Position numbers and translations under genes: made by a program
The notes under the pieces: model-generated
The model's input: only the letters and a program-made list of their open reading frames with translations
Told to the model about the DNA's origin: nothing
Databases searched by the model: none
Part shown: positions 55,350 through 62,731 of the stretch, piece after piece
Numbering within the stretch: position 1 is the first letter of the stretch
Layout of the letters: the number at the start of each line of letters is the position of its first letter
From: Dysgonomonas sp. 25
Lineage (GTDB): Bacteria > Bacteroidota > Bacteroidia > Bacteroidales > Dysgonomonadaceae
Assembly (NCBI RefSeq): GCF_010501075.1
Contig: NZ_QVMN01000010.1
Coordinates: forward strand, 22,316-86,315
DNA length: 64,000 nucleotides
Direction: 5' to 3'

Positions 55350-56189
55350 TTAGAACCTGAAACGTTCAAGTTCTTTCGTTATTTTTACTGCTTCCACAGC
55401 TTCTTTCACATCGTGCACGCGGAGGATGTCCGCGCCGTTCTGTAATGCAAAAGTATTCAAAACTGTCGTACCATTTAAACTTTCTTCGGGATTAATTCCT
55501 AATAAATGGTAAATCATTCGTTTACGCGAGATACCGACCAGTAACGGGCAGTCGAAAACCTCGAATCCCCGCAGGGCTGCCAGCAATTCATAGTTCTGTT
55601 CCTGCGTCTTGCTGAAGCCGAATCCCGGGTCGACAATAATATCATTCACACCCAACAGGTTGAGTGTTTTTATTTTCTCCGAAAAATAGTAAAAAATATC
55701 CTGAATCAGGTTATTATAGTCCGTAAATTGTCCCATCGTCTGCGGAACGCCACGCATATGCATCAGGATATACGGCACATGGAGGCGGGCAACGGTAGCG
55801 AACATCTCTTTGTCGATTTCTCCCCCCGAGATGTCGTTGATGATGGCTACACCATATTCCTCCACACAAGCAGCAGCAACATCACTATAAAAAGTATCGA
55901 CCGAAAGGATAACATCCGGAAACTCGCGGTTGATAATTTTCAAGGCAAAGTGTAACCGTTCCATCTCTTCGGCAGAGGTGAGCATCGTAGACTTGGGATT
56001 GGTGGTTTGCCCGCCGATGTCGACAATCGCAGCTCCTTCGTCTACGATTTGCCGCACACGGTTGATAATATCTTCTTCGCTCTGCTTGCGGCTACCCGAA
56101 TAGAACGAATCGGGCGTCACATTCAATATCCCCATCACAATGGGTTGCGACAGGTCGAGCAGTTCGCCTTTTATATTGATTGTTTTCAT
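55350..56189 (-). CDS. folP: Dihydropteroate synthase
   Basis: 279 residues from the ATG at 56189; the longer frame from 56246 runs into repeat R4 and is unlikely. It joins p-aminobenzoate to the pterin in folate synthesis, the sulfonamide target. The two signatures are visible: MGILNVTPDSFYSGSR near the start, and VDIGGQTTNPKS (usually GGEST/RPG; here GGQTT) near 60. The substitution E to Q in GGES-type motif is seen directly. It is followed by cdaA. Confidence 0.95.
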   Translation of the reverse strand: MKTINIKGELLDLSQPIVMGILNVTPDSFYSGSRKQSEEDIINRVRQIVDEGAAIVDIGGQTTNPKSTMLTSAEEMERLHFALKIINREFPDVILSVDTFYSDVAAACVEEYGVAIINDISGGEIDKEMFATVARLHVPYILMHMRGVPQTMGQFTDYNNLIQDIFYYFSEKIKTLNLLGVNDIIVDPGFGFSKTQEQNYELLAALRGFEVFDCPLLVGISRKRMIYHLLGINPEESLNGTTVLNTFALQNGADILRVHDVKEAVEAVKITKELERFRF

Positions 56190-56206
56190 CTTTCTCTCTA
56201 ATATAT

Positions 56207-56625
56207 TTCTCAAAAAAGCCCTAAAAGTGTCGCTTTTTTGTACCACTTTTTGTCCCAGTAGTCACTTTTTTATTTACTCATTATGAGTTGGTTAATTCGA
56301 TTTTCCGGTATAAAAAATCAGTATTTTTTTATTGAGTTACTTTTTTATATTTAGCTGCCCACTTGTCATGTTGAGTGAAACGAAACATCTCATCATGTAA
56401 TTGAGAAGAGACTTCTCACATCCGTTCGAAGTGACAATAAAAAAATAACACTTCTCTACTCATTTTCGATGTTTTCATTGAGTTACCTTTTTCTTAGCGA
56501 ACTCCGTGAAAAACTCCGTGTCACTCTGTGGTGAAAAATATAAATCATCACGTTTTGTATAAGAACGCTTTCCCATAACTTGTTTACTCGTCAACTTATA
56601 AATATAGATAAACTTCTGATTTACC
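56207..56625. repeat. R4 dispersed sequence, copy 2, with R3 inside
   Basis: Shares AAGTGTCGCTTTTTTGTACC, AAAATCAGTATTTTTTT, GAACTCCGTGAAAAACTC and GTGTCACTCTGTGGTG with 14786-15058. It is interrupted by an R3 element at 56364-56437 that copy 1 lacks. It fills the gap between folP and the next minus-strand gene. No gene is visible. Confidence 0.75.
56364..56437. repeat. R3 hairpin-pair element within R4 copy 2
   Basis: GTCATGTTGAGTGAAACGAA to CCGTTCGAAGTGACA, a divergent member of the R3 family. Copy 1 of R4 at 14786 has no R3 at the matching place. Confidence 0.65.
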
Positions 56626-56647
56626 GGTTCAGATTATTAAGATATAT

Positions 56648-57124
56648 TTATAATGTATCGTTATGCATATTTTCCTCACAAGGAGACGATATACGTGTCG
56701 ATTGCTCCCTTCTTACTAATATTCTAAAGATGAAAAAAGAAGCTACCTGTACCACAAGGAAAGGAACAGTGGCAATCCATAACATTGTCAATTCCTCGCT
56801 CGAATCGAAATAAAGTATGACCGGAATGACAATAAATCCAATCCAAAAGAAACTGAAAAAAGACAACCACAGGTTTTCTCTGAACTTCCGGCTAAGGTTT
56901 AACAGCATGCTGTAGGAAAGGAGACCGCACAATATATTGCCAAGCCCTAAAGTCCAGATAAAGAAAAAGCCCATAGCTCCGTGTCCCAATACTTTGTGCG
57001 GATGTTCTAAGACAGCAAATATGACATAAGTGGCTATGAACGACAAAAATGTAGCAGCTATACCTGCCAGCAAAGGGGCAAGGAGACAAAACAGTCTGAT
57101 ACTGATTTTCTTTTTCGGCTGCAT
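56648..57124 (-). CDS. Four-TM membrane protein of unknown function
   Basis: 158 residues with four hydrophobic segments at about 10-36, 46-75, 83-105 and 112-137, and a polar C-terminal tail. No family recognised. It starts 15 bases after the stop of the M24 peptidase gene on the same strand, so it is likely to be in its transcript. Confidence 0.65.
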   Translation of the reverse strand: MQPKKKISIRLFCLLAPLLAGIAATFLSFIATYVIFAVLEHPHKVLGHGAMGFFFIWTLGLGNILCGLLSYSMLLNLSRKFRENLWLSFFSFFWIGFIVIPVILYFDSSEELTMLWIATVPFLVVQVASFFIFRILVRREQSTRISSPCEENMHNDTL

Positions 57125-57139
57125 ATCCCGAAACGTTTT

Positions 57140-58321
57140 TTACAGTTCTATAATATCCTCTTCGAAAATGGTTATCTTTTCTATGCCGTTTTCGGTGACG
57201 AGCAACGTATTCTCATAGCCTACCGCACCCACCTGCGGGATAACAAACTTCGGCTCGAGCGCAAAGATAATATTCGGTTCGAGCAACTCTTTCGAGCGTG
57301 GCGTCAACACAGGCGGTTCGTTGATTTCCAACCCTACGCCGTGCCCGATGAATTTGGCTTGCAACTTCGTCCCCATAAAATAAGGCTCCAAAGCATTCTT
57401 CTTTACCAGTTCTATGGCTATATCGTACAACTCCGAACAGGCTACGCCCGGCTTAGCTGTGGCTTCTATGGCTGCGTGAATTTCGCGCGCTACCTGATGT
57501 GCTTTGTAGGCGGCTTCGCTTGTTTTGCCAACAGAATAGACACGCGTCATATCCGTCATCCACGGCGTATAATTGCCTGCCATATCCACCATAATAGTGT
57601 CGCCCTCTTTTATCCTTTCGCCTGCCGCACCCAGTGGTAGTGTAGGCGAAGTGCCCGCTCCACCCAGCGCATAATCGAATGGCGAAGGCGCTTCGGCATT
57701 CTCGCCCACCAAGAGGCTGCCCATGAAAATATCCATATTCAGCCCGTAGCTGCGGAAAATACCCATCGAACCGTGCTGGCGCATCAACCGCTCTATTTCT
57801 ATCTGCAACTCTATGTCGGTCATTCCCCTGCGGAAAACCGACGGAATCTGCCGGTACACCTCTTCGTGTTTGCGGGCGCATGCCTTTGCCTGCTCTATCT
57901 CGAAAGCCGTTTTTATCATGCGTACCTGTCGCATCAGTACCGAGCCGTTTCCGGCTCCGGCAATCCCCAATGTATTCATCAGGCGCACCGTCTCGCTATA
58001 AGGCAGAATATCGGTTTCGAGCAGTACCTTCGTGGGCAGTGCTATTCCTGCCTTTTGCAATTCTTCGCTTATCTGCTCCGGCTTGCGGATAAAGGCTGTA
58101 TTGTCAAAACTCACATCATCGGGGCGTTTCACAAAGTGCCTCACTTCGCCTTCGGCGGGAATGTAGCAATATCCGTTATATACGCACCCCGAAACGTAAA
58201 ATACATTCACGGCGGTGGTTACGATACAAGCCTCGAAACCCTTGGCTTGCATGGCTTTTTGTACCTTATCCAAACGGATTTTTAAATCGGCTGTCAGCTT
58301 TTGCTGGTATGTTGTTGTCAT
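57140..58321 (-). CDS. M24 family metallopeptidase (Xaa-Pro aminopeptidase-like)
   Basis: 393 residues. The creatinase-like N-terminal domain is followed by the pita-bread catalytic domain with the metal ligands in MVDMAGNYTPWMTDMTRVY (two Asp), GHGVGLEINEPP (His, Glu) and a last FALEPKFV (Glu). No signal peptide, so cytoplasmic. It probably cleaves the N-terminal residue before proline or acts on dipeptides. Upstream, at 58322-58387, there is only a short AT-rich gap. Confidence 0.9.
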   Translation of the reverse strand: MTTTYQQKLTADLKIRLDKVQKAMQAKGFEACIVTTAVNVFYVSGCVYNGYCYIPAEGEVRHFVKRPDDVSFDNTAFIRKPEQISEELQKAGIALPTKVLLETDILPYSETVRLMNTLGIAGAGNGSVLMRQVRMIKTAFEIEQAKACARKHEEVYRQIPSVFRRGMTDIELQIEIERLMRQHGSMGIFRSYGLNMDIFMGSLLVGENAEAPSPFDYALGGAGTSPTLPLGAAGERIKEGDTIMVDMAGNYTPWMTDMTRVYSVGKTSEAAYKAHQVAREIHAAIEATAKPGVACSELYDIAIELVKKNALEPYFMGTKLQAKFIGHGVGLEINEPPVLTPRSKELLEPNIIFALEPKFVIPQVGAVGYENTLLVTENGIEKITIFEEDIIEL

Positions 58322-58387
58322 CAGTATAATTGGCGTTTACTTTATTGTTGTTCTATTTCAAAAAATATAATATCATGCATTAGCTTT

Positions 58388-59050
58388 TTATTTGCTGGCA
58401 TATAATTTTTTATTAATAATACTTTTTATTTCCCCTGTACCAATAACATTGTCTCCTTCTCTAAACTCGAATCTCATCCCTTCTTTTAGTTTATTTTCGA
58501 AGTATTCGATAGAAGCAAGTTTTATCTCGGCACGCACAGTATCTCCAGGGAATACGATTCTTCGCTCAATAAATATCTGTTGTCCTGAAGTCTGCATATC
58601 ATCAAAATCAAACTTTATTTGCGACCTATATCCGGATTTTGCAGCTGTTTTTCTTCCGCCTTCCTCTATTGTTTTATAAGTCAATACGGCTATGAAATCT
58701 GCTTCTGAGTTTTCAGTTTCATATTTATTTTCATGGAAATATTCGTACGCTTCAGTTTCAAGTTCTCCACATTCCGAAATTACATCTCCATTTTCGTTAT
58801 ATATTTTATATGTTTCCTGCAAACTTTCTCCTATATCAGTACAACCATCAAGTCCTGTCAGAATTGTATAAAAAGTATCGGTCAATAAATCCGAAATAAG
58901 CCTTCTGATTTTTTCTTTATTCCCCTCATCAATATTCAATTTCTCTATATCATTAGAGGCTCTATTGAAGACAGCTTTTCGTTCCACATAAAAGTCTCGA
59001 GCAAATTTATCGGCTAAAGCATAATGATCTGTGTGATTCTTATCCGTCAT
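58388..59050 (-). CDS. Protein with an orphan EF-Tu domain III-like C-terminus
   Basis: 220 residues. Residues 1-110 are a helical region without recognised motif (LISDLLTDTFYTILTGLD near 51-68). Residues about 116-215 resemble domain III of elongation factor Tu: EEGGRKTAAKSGYRSQ matches EEGGRHTPFFxGYRPQ, then FPGDTVRAEIKL matches MPGDNVKMVVTL, and GMRFEFREGDNVIGTGEI matches GLRFAIREGGRTVGAGVV. No GTPase domain is present, so this is not a translation factor. It might bind partners of EF-Tu or mimic EF-Tu against a toxin; both are speculation. AT-rich composition compared with its neighbours. Confidence 0.8.
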   Translation of the reverse strand: MTDKNHTDHYALADKFARDFYVERKAVFNRASNDIEKLNIDEGNKEKIRRLISDLLTDTFYTILTGLDGCTDIGESLQETYKIYNENGDVISECGELETEAYEYFHENKYETENSEADFIAVLTYKTIEEGGRKTAAKSGYRSQIKFDFDDMQTSGQQIFIERRIVFPGDTVRAEIKLASIEYFENKLKEGMRFEFREGDNVIGTGEIKSIINKKLYASK

Positions 59051-59090
59051 TATTTTCTATCTTAAGATGTCAGCTAATAATTTCTTACCG

Positions 59091-59666
59091 CTAACGATAT
59101 AATTGATACTGTTCTATAAACTCAAATACCTTCTCCGGCAGAAATGCTTTTACACATTTACCTTGCGAGATACTCTCGCGGATGAAGGTGGAGGATATTT
59201 CGATGATAGGCGATTCCAGCGCTTCCACTTTACTCCGCTGCTTCGATGGAATCGCAATGCGATAGCCTAAGCGGGGATAGACACGTATAGGATAGTTCTC
59301 CAATATAACATTATGGTCTTTCCAGTACTCGAATTTTGCCCAGTTGTCCGCCCCGATGATAAGCGTGAAATCATGCTGCGGATATGCTTCCGATAACTTT
59401 TCCAGCGTGTGGATGGTATAGGATGGACGAGGCAGTGAAAACTCGAAATCACAAGCCTTCATCTTCGGGTAACCCTCCAAAGCGAGCTTGGCCATTTCGT
59501 AGCGAAGATTCTCATCCAGCAATCCGGCTTCTTTTTTGAGCGGGTTTTGCGGGCTTACCAAAAACCAGACTTCGTCTATCTCGGTGAATTCGACAATGTA
59601 ATTCGCCAGAATCAGATGCCCCATGTGAATAGGGTTGAACGAGCCCGAAAAGATACCTATATTCAT
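59091..59666 (-). CDS. nadD: Nicotinate-nucleotide adenylyltransferase
   Basis: 191 residues; transfers AMP to nicotinate mononucleotide in NAD synthesis. The nucleotidyl transferase motif GSFNPIHMGHL is at 8-18 and the C-terminal ISSTFIRE motif near 156-163. It overlaps the gmk gene by 4 bases and is transcribed after it. Usual length. Confidence 0.96.
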   Translation of the reverse strand: MNIGIFSGSFNPIHMGHLILANYIVEFTEIDEVWFLVSPQNPLKKEAGLLDENLRYEMAKLALEGYPKMKACDFEFSLPRPSYTIHTLEKLSEAYPQHDFTLIIGADNWAKFEYWKDHNVILENYPIRVYPRLGYRIAIPSKQRSKVEALESPIIEISSTFIRESISQGKCVKAFLPEKVFEFIEQYQLYR

Positions 59667-60226
59667 GTCGCCAAAAATTCGCGTACGACTTGCAGGGCTT
59701 CTGCTTTGGCCGTATCCATATCATCATTCACGATAACCTTGTCGAAATGGCAGGCAAACGCCATCTCGTGTTCGGCTTTGGCTATGCGGTCTTCGATTAC
59801 TTCGGGCGAATCTGTTCCCCGTTTCGTCAACCGTTCGCGCAGAACTTCTATCGACGGCACTTCGATAAATACCGAGAGCGCTTTATCGCCGTAATAGTCT
59901 TTTATATTGCATCCGCCTACGACATCCACATCGAAAAGGACATTGCCTCCGTTGTCGATAATGCGTTCGACTTCCGCTTTGAGCGTGCCGTAGAACTTAT
60001 CTTTATATACTTCTTCATATTCCAGAAACTCGTCGCTGGCAATTCTTTCCCTGAATTCGTCGGGAGTGAGGAAATAATACTCCACCCCGTGTTGTTCCGT
60101 TCCGCGTGGCGGGCGGCTTGTAGCCGACACCGAGAACTGGAGGTTGAGGTTCTGGGACAACAGATAATTCACGATGGTCGATTTACCTGCTCCCGATGGC
60201 GCTGAAAAGATAATTAGTTTACCCAT
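59663..60226 (-). CDS. gmk: Guanylate kinase
   Basis: 187 residues; phosphorylates GMP to GDP. The P-loop SGAGKST is near 10-16, SVSATSRPPRGTEQHGVEYY matches the GMP-binding region (about 33-52), and the lid follows. It overlaps nadD by 4 bases and starts 6 bases after the next upstream gene, so the four genes from yicC to nadD form one operon. Confidence 0.97.
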   Translation of the reverse strand: MGKLIIFSAPSGAGKSTIVNYLLSQNLNLQFSVSATSRPPRGTEQHGVEYYFLTPDEFRERIASDEFLEYEEVYKDKFYGTLKAEVERIIDNGGNVLFDVDVVGGCNIKDYYGDKALSVFIEVPSIEVLRERLTKRGTDSPEVIEDRIAKAEHEMAFACHFDKVIVNDDMDTAKAEALQVVREFLAT

Positions 60227-60232
60227 AGTATT

Positions 60233-61303
60233 TTATTGGCTGTATTGTCTGGAAATTCTTTTTTCCGGATGAATATCTGATAAATAAAGTGTGACAAGGA
60301 ATACCCATTCCAACGGCTTCATAACGAAATAAACAATGCTCGACCTTAGCGGCGTATTGATATGTTTCGATACGGGATAGCCGTATTTGTCATAGTTCCG
60401 TCGGATAAAGGTATGAAAAAACGGCGCTATTTCTGCTATCTTTTCTTCAAAAGCATTGGCAATCATCAACTGCCGGTTGACAATGATGGTGCGGTTATGC
60501 CTTTTACCCAGTCGCATGGGTCTGACAACGGAAGGATGCCCGCAGGCAGCTACTGTGCACAGGTAATGTCCCTGATGGTCGAGGTAAGGCGGATGTTCCA
60601 TCTGCGACAGTCGCCATGTCGATGTCTCGGTGAATACTTTGACTATGGAATCCGCTTCCTGTCCGAAAAGCATCAGGATGATAACGACCAACGCAAAGAC
60701 AGGAAACAACAGCCCCACTATCCAAAGTGGTTGCCGCTTGGTATCGGCCATAAGCTTGTTCAATCGGTCGAGTATTTTGTTGTTGTAGCTTCTCGCTTCG
60801 GTTTCCTCTGCCACTTCGCGGACGACTTTTACTATCAATGCGATAGACAGTATGATGTATATGATAGGGTTGCTAACAGAGTATTCTATTCCGGTGAGGT
60901 CGTTGTAACCGCTCTTCTCGCTCAAATGGATAGCTGCAACGACGGAGATACCTATGCCAATCAGCAGGAAGACCATCGACAAGACGAACAATAGCGGCGG
61001 CATATTCCGCCCTTTGAGCCAGAGCAAGAGTGCCGATATTATACTTAGAATATAGAATACGATAAGTGTAGCCCGGTGCGTAAGGGCAAAAGGAGTATAC
61101 CCCCGTTCTACTGGGTCGATAGCCTCGTGGTACTCGGCATCGGAAAAGAGAAATGTGAGAAGCAGCAGACCGAAGGAAAAGAGATAGGCCAATATACAAA
61201 GGATTTCTGTCAACCGCATGCCCAGGCTTTTATGCTTATGCCCGGACATAATTCCCCACGAGACCAATATGATAACCGACAAGGGAAGTAACAGCAATTC
61301 CAT
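60233..61303 (-). CDS. DUF6688-like membrane protein
   Basis: 356 residues. At least six hydrophobic segments (about 1-18, 29-50, 77-95, 102-123, 142-158, 194-214) and a soluble C-terminal part with HYLCTVAACGHPSVVRPMR and NRTIIVNRQLMIANAFEE. This resembles DUF6688, a family without known function; I am only moderately sure of the name. It lies between yicC and gmk, 6 and 15 bases from them, so it is co-transcribed with both. Confidence 0.75.
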   Translation of the reverse strand: MELLLLPLSVIILVSWGIMSGHKHKSLGMRLTEILCILAYLFSFGLLLLTFLFSDAEYHEAIDPVERGYTPFALTHRATLIVFYILSIISALLLWLKGRNMPPLLFVLSMVFLLIGIGISVVAAIHLSEKSGYNDLTGIEYSVSNPIIYIILSIALIVKVVREVAEETEARSYNNKILDRLNKLMADTKRQPLWIVGLLFPVFALVVIILMLFGQEADSIVKVFTETSTWRLSQMEHPPYLDHQGHYLCTVAACGHPSVVRPMRLGKRHNRTIIVNRQLMIANAFEEKIAEIAPFFHTFIRRNYDKYGYPVSKHINTPLRSSIVYFVMKPLEWVFLVTLYLSDIHPEKRISRQYSQ

Positions 61304-61318
61304 CAGGCCATCTTCAGT

Positions 61319-62188
61319 TTAGAGGACGTTCAACACCTGTTCTTTTATTTGTTCCAGTTCGTCTTTCATCCTGACGACGAGCTGCTGCATACCCGCATTA
61401 TTCGATTTAGAGCCCATCGTGTTGATTTCGCGCCCTATCTCCTGCGAAATGAAGCCCAGCTTTTTGCCTTGCCCCTTGTCCTCTTTCATTGTCTTTTCGA
61501 AGTATGACAGGTGGTTTGCGAGACGGCTTTTTTCTTCGTTGATATCGAGCTTTTCGATGTAATAAATCAACTCCTGCTCGAAACGGTTCTTGTCATAGTC
61601 CACATTCAGATTCTCGAGGCTTTCCGTAATGCGGCTTTTTATTTTCTCTATGCGGTCGGCATCGTATTGGTCTACTTCGGCCAGCAATGCCCGTATGTTT
61701 TGAATCTTCTCTTCGAATAGCTTTTGCAGCATGGCTCCCTCTTGCCGGCGGAAGTTATTGAGCTGCTCGATAGCCTGTCCCGCAATCTCCAGTACGTTCT
61801 TCCATTCCTGCTCGTCGGCTTCCTGCGATTCGTATTTCATTACGTCGGGCAGGCGTGTCAGTATCTGGAACCAATCCGTAGGCTCGGCAATACCTAACGT
61901 TTTGGCCGATTCTTTTATCTGGTTATAATAGCTTTCGAGTATAGGCTGATTGATAGCGCTCGATGCTTCGCTGGTGGTGTTTTCGATATATATCAGGAAA
62001 TCCACCTTCCCCCGTTCCAACTGCCGTGCAAGCGAGTTGCGGAGCGTCATTTCGTGTTCCTTGTAAATGTTGGGGATACGGACGGAAAGGTCTAACTGTT
62101 TGCTGTTCAGTGACTTTATTTCTACCGTAACCTTGCGCCCGTCGAGGTCTTGTGAGGCTTTTCCAAAGCCTGTCATCGATTGTATCAT
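61319..62188 (-). CDS. YicC/YloC family endoribonuclease
   Basis: 289 residues. Starts MIQSMTGFGKAS, the family signature, and ends EQIKEQVLNVL with the conserved MGSKSNNA segment near 256-263. YicC-type proteins are ribonucleases that act on small RNAs or mRNA in the cytoplasm. The gene is first in the operon yicC, DUF6688-like, gmk, nadD. A -7-like TATTTTTG (62222-62215, minus strand) lies 27 bases upstream. Confidence 0.93.
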   Translation of the reverse strand: MIQSMTGFGKASQDLDGRKVTVEIKSLNSKQLDLSVRIPNIYKEHEMTLRNSLARQLERGKVDFLIYIENTTSEASSAINQPILESYYNQIKESAKTLGIAEPTDWFQILTRLPDVMKYESQEADEQEWKNVLEIAGQAIEQLNNFRRQEGAMLQKLFEEKIQNIRALLAEVDQYDADRIEKIKSRITESLENLNVDYDKNRFEQELIYYIEKLDINEEKSRLANHLSYFEKTMKEDKGQGKKLGFISQEIGREINTMGSKSNNAGMQQLVVRMKDELEQIKEQVLNVL

Positions 62189-62316
62189 GTGTCATGTATT
62201 ATTTTTGATTGATGCAAAAATACATAATAATTGACTGACAGCCTCTAAAAAGCAAAGGAATTATTATTTAACCGCGGAAGACGCAAAGGCCTTACGCAGA
62301 GGTTGCAAAGCGTTTC

Positions 62317-62432
62317 TTTACAGGACTGATATGCCTGTTAAGTTCTGTCAAAAACCTACTTCACTGATAATCAACCGAAATTTAGTTAAAACTTGACACT
62401 CTTGACATATTTGACGCGATACAGCATTTTTT
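62317..62432 (+). repeat. R1 dispersed element, copy e
   Basis: TTTACAGGACTGATATGCCT to GACGCGATACAGCATTTTTT. It lies about 300 bases beyond the stop of FISUMP 4 and has the orientation expected for a minus-strand neighbour. Confidence 0.8.
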
Positions 62433-62510
62433 GTCTTGTCATTTTTTTATTACTTAACCACAGAGGACACGAAGTTTTTACACAGAGGTCACAAAGTAAA
62501 AGAACGGTTC

Positions 62511-62597
62511 TGTCATGCTGAGTGAAACGAAGCATCTCGCCCCGACTATGAACAGCGCAAGGCGCAACGAGATCCCTCGTGTTCGCTCGGGATGACA
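62511..62597. repeat. R3 hairpin-pair element
   Basis: GTCATGCTGAGTGAAACGAA to GTTCGCTCGGGATGACA, with the internal CCCCGACTATGAACAGCGCA also found in the copy at 4049. These two copies are the most alike in the window. Confidence 0.8.
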
Positions 62598-62616
62598 AAG
62601 AACACAGAGAAACAGT

Positions 62617-62652
62617 CCCACCCCCTCCAACCTCCCCCAACTGGGGGAGGCT
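62617..62652. repeat. R2 element, single arm
   Basis: CCACCCCCTCCAACCTCCCC then CAACTGGGGGAGG: only the second arm of R2, next to CTACCTGTATAGATAAAG. The first arm is absent here. Confidence 0.7.
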
Positions 62653-62731
62653 ACCTGTATAGATAAAGTTTCTTGTAACTCGTAACTTGTAACTGCCCGA
62701 AGGGCGAAGTAACTGCAAAGCTTTGCTTTGC

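Larger units (their letters stand above)
62223..62731. repeat. Repeat-filled gap downstream of FISUMP 4
   Basis: About 500 bases without a gene, made of 'accgcgg...gcaaag' / 'accacagag...cacaaag' fragments (62268-62310, 62455-62497), R1 copy e, an R3 element and one arm of R2, followed by TAACTCGTAACTTGTAACTG and the CCCGAAGGGCG sequence also seen after FISUMP 1. Confidence 0.75.
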
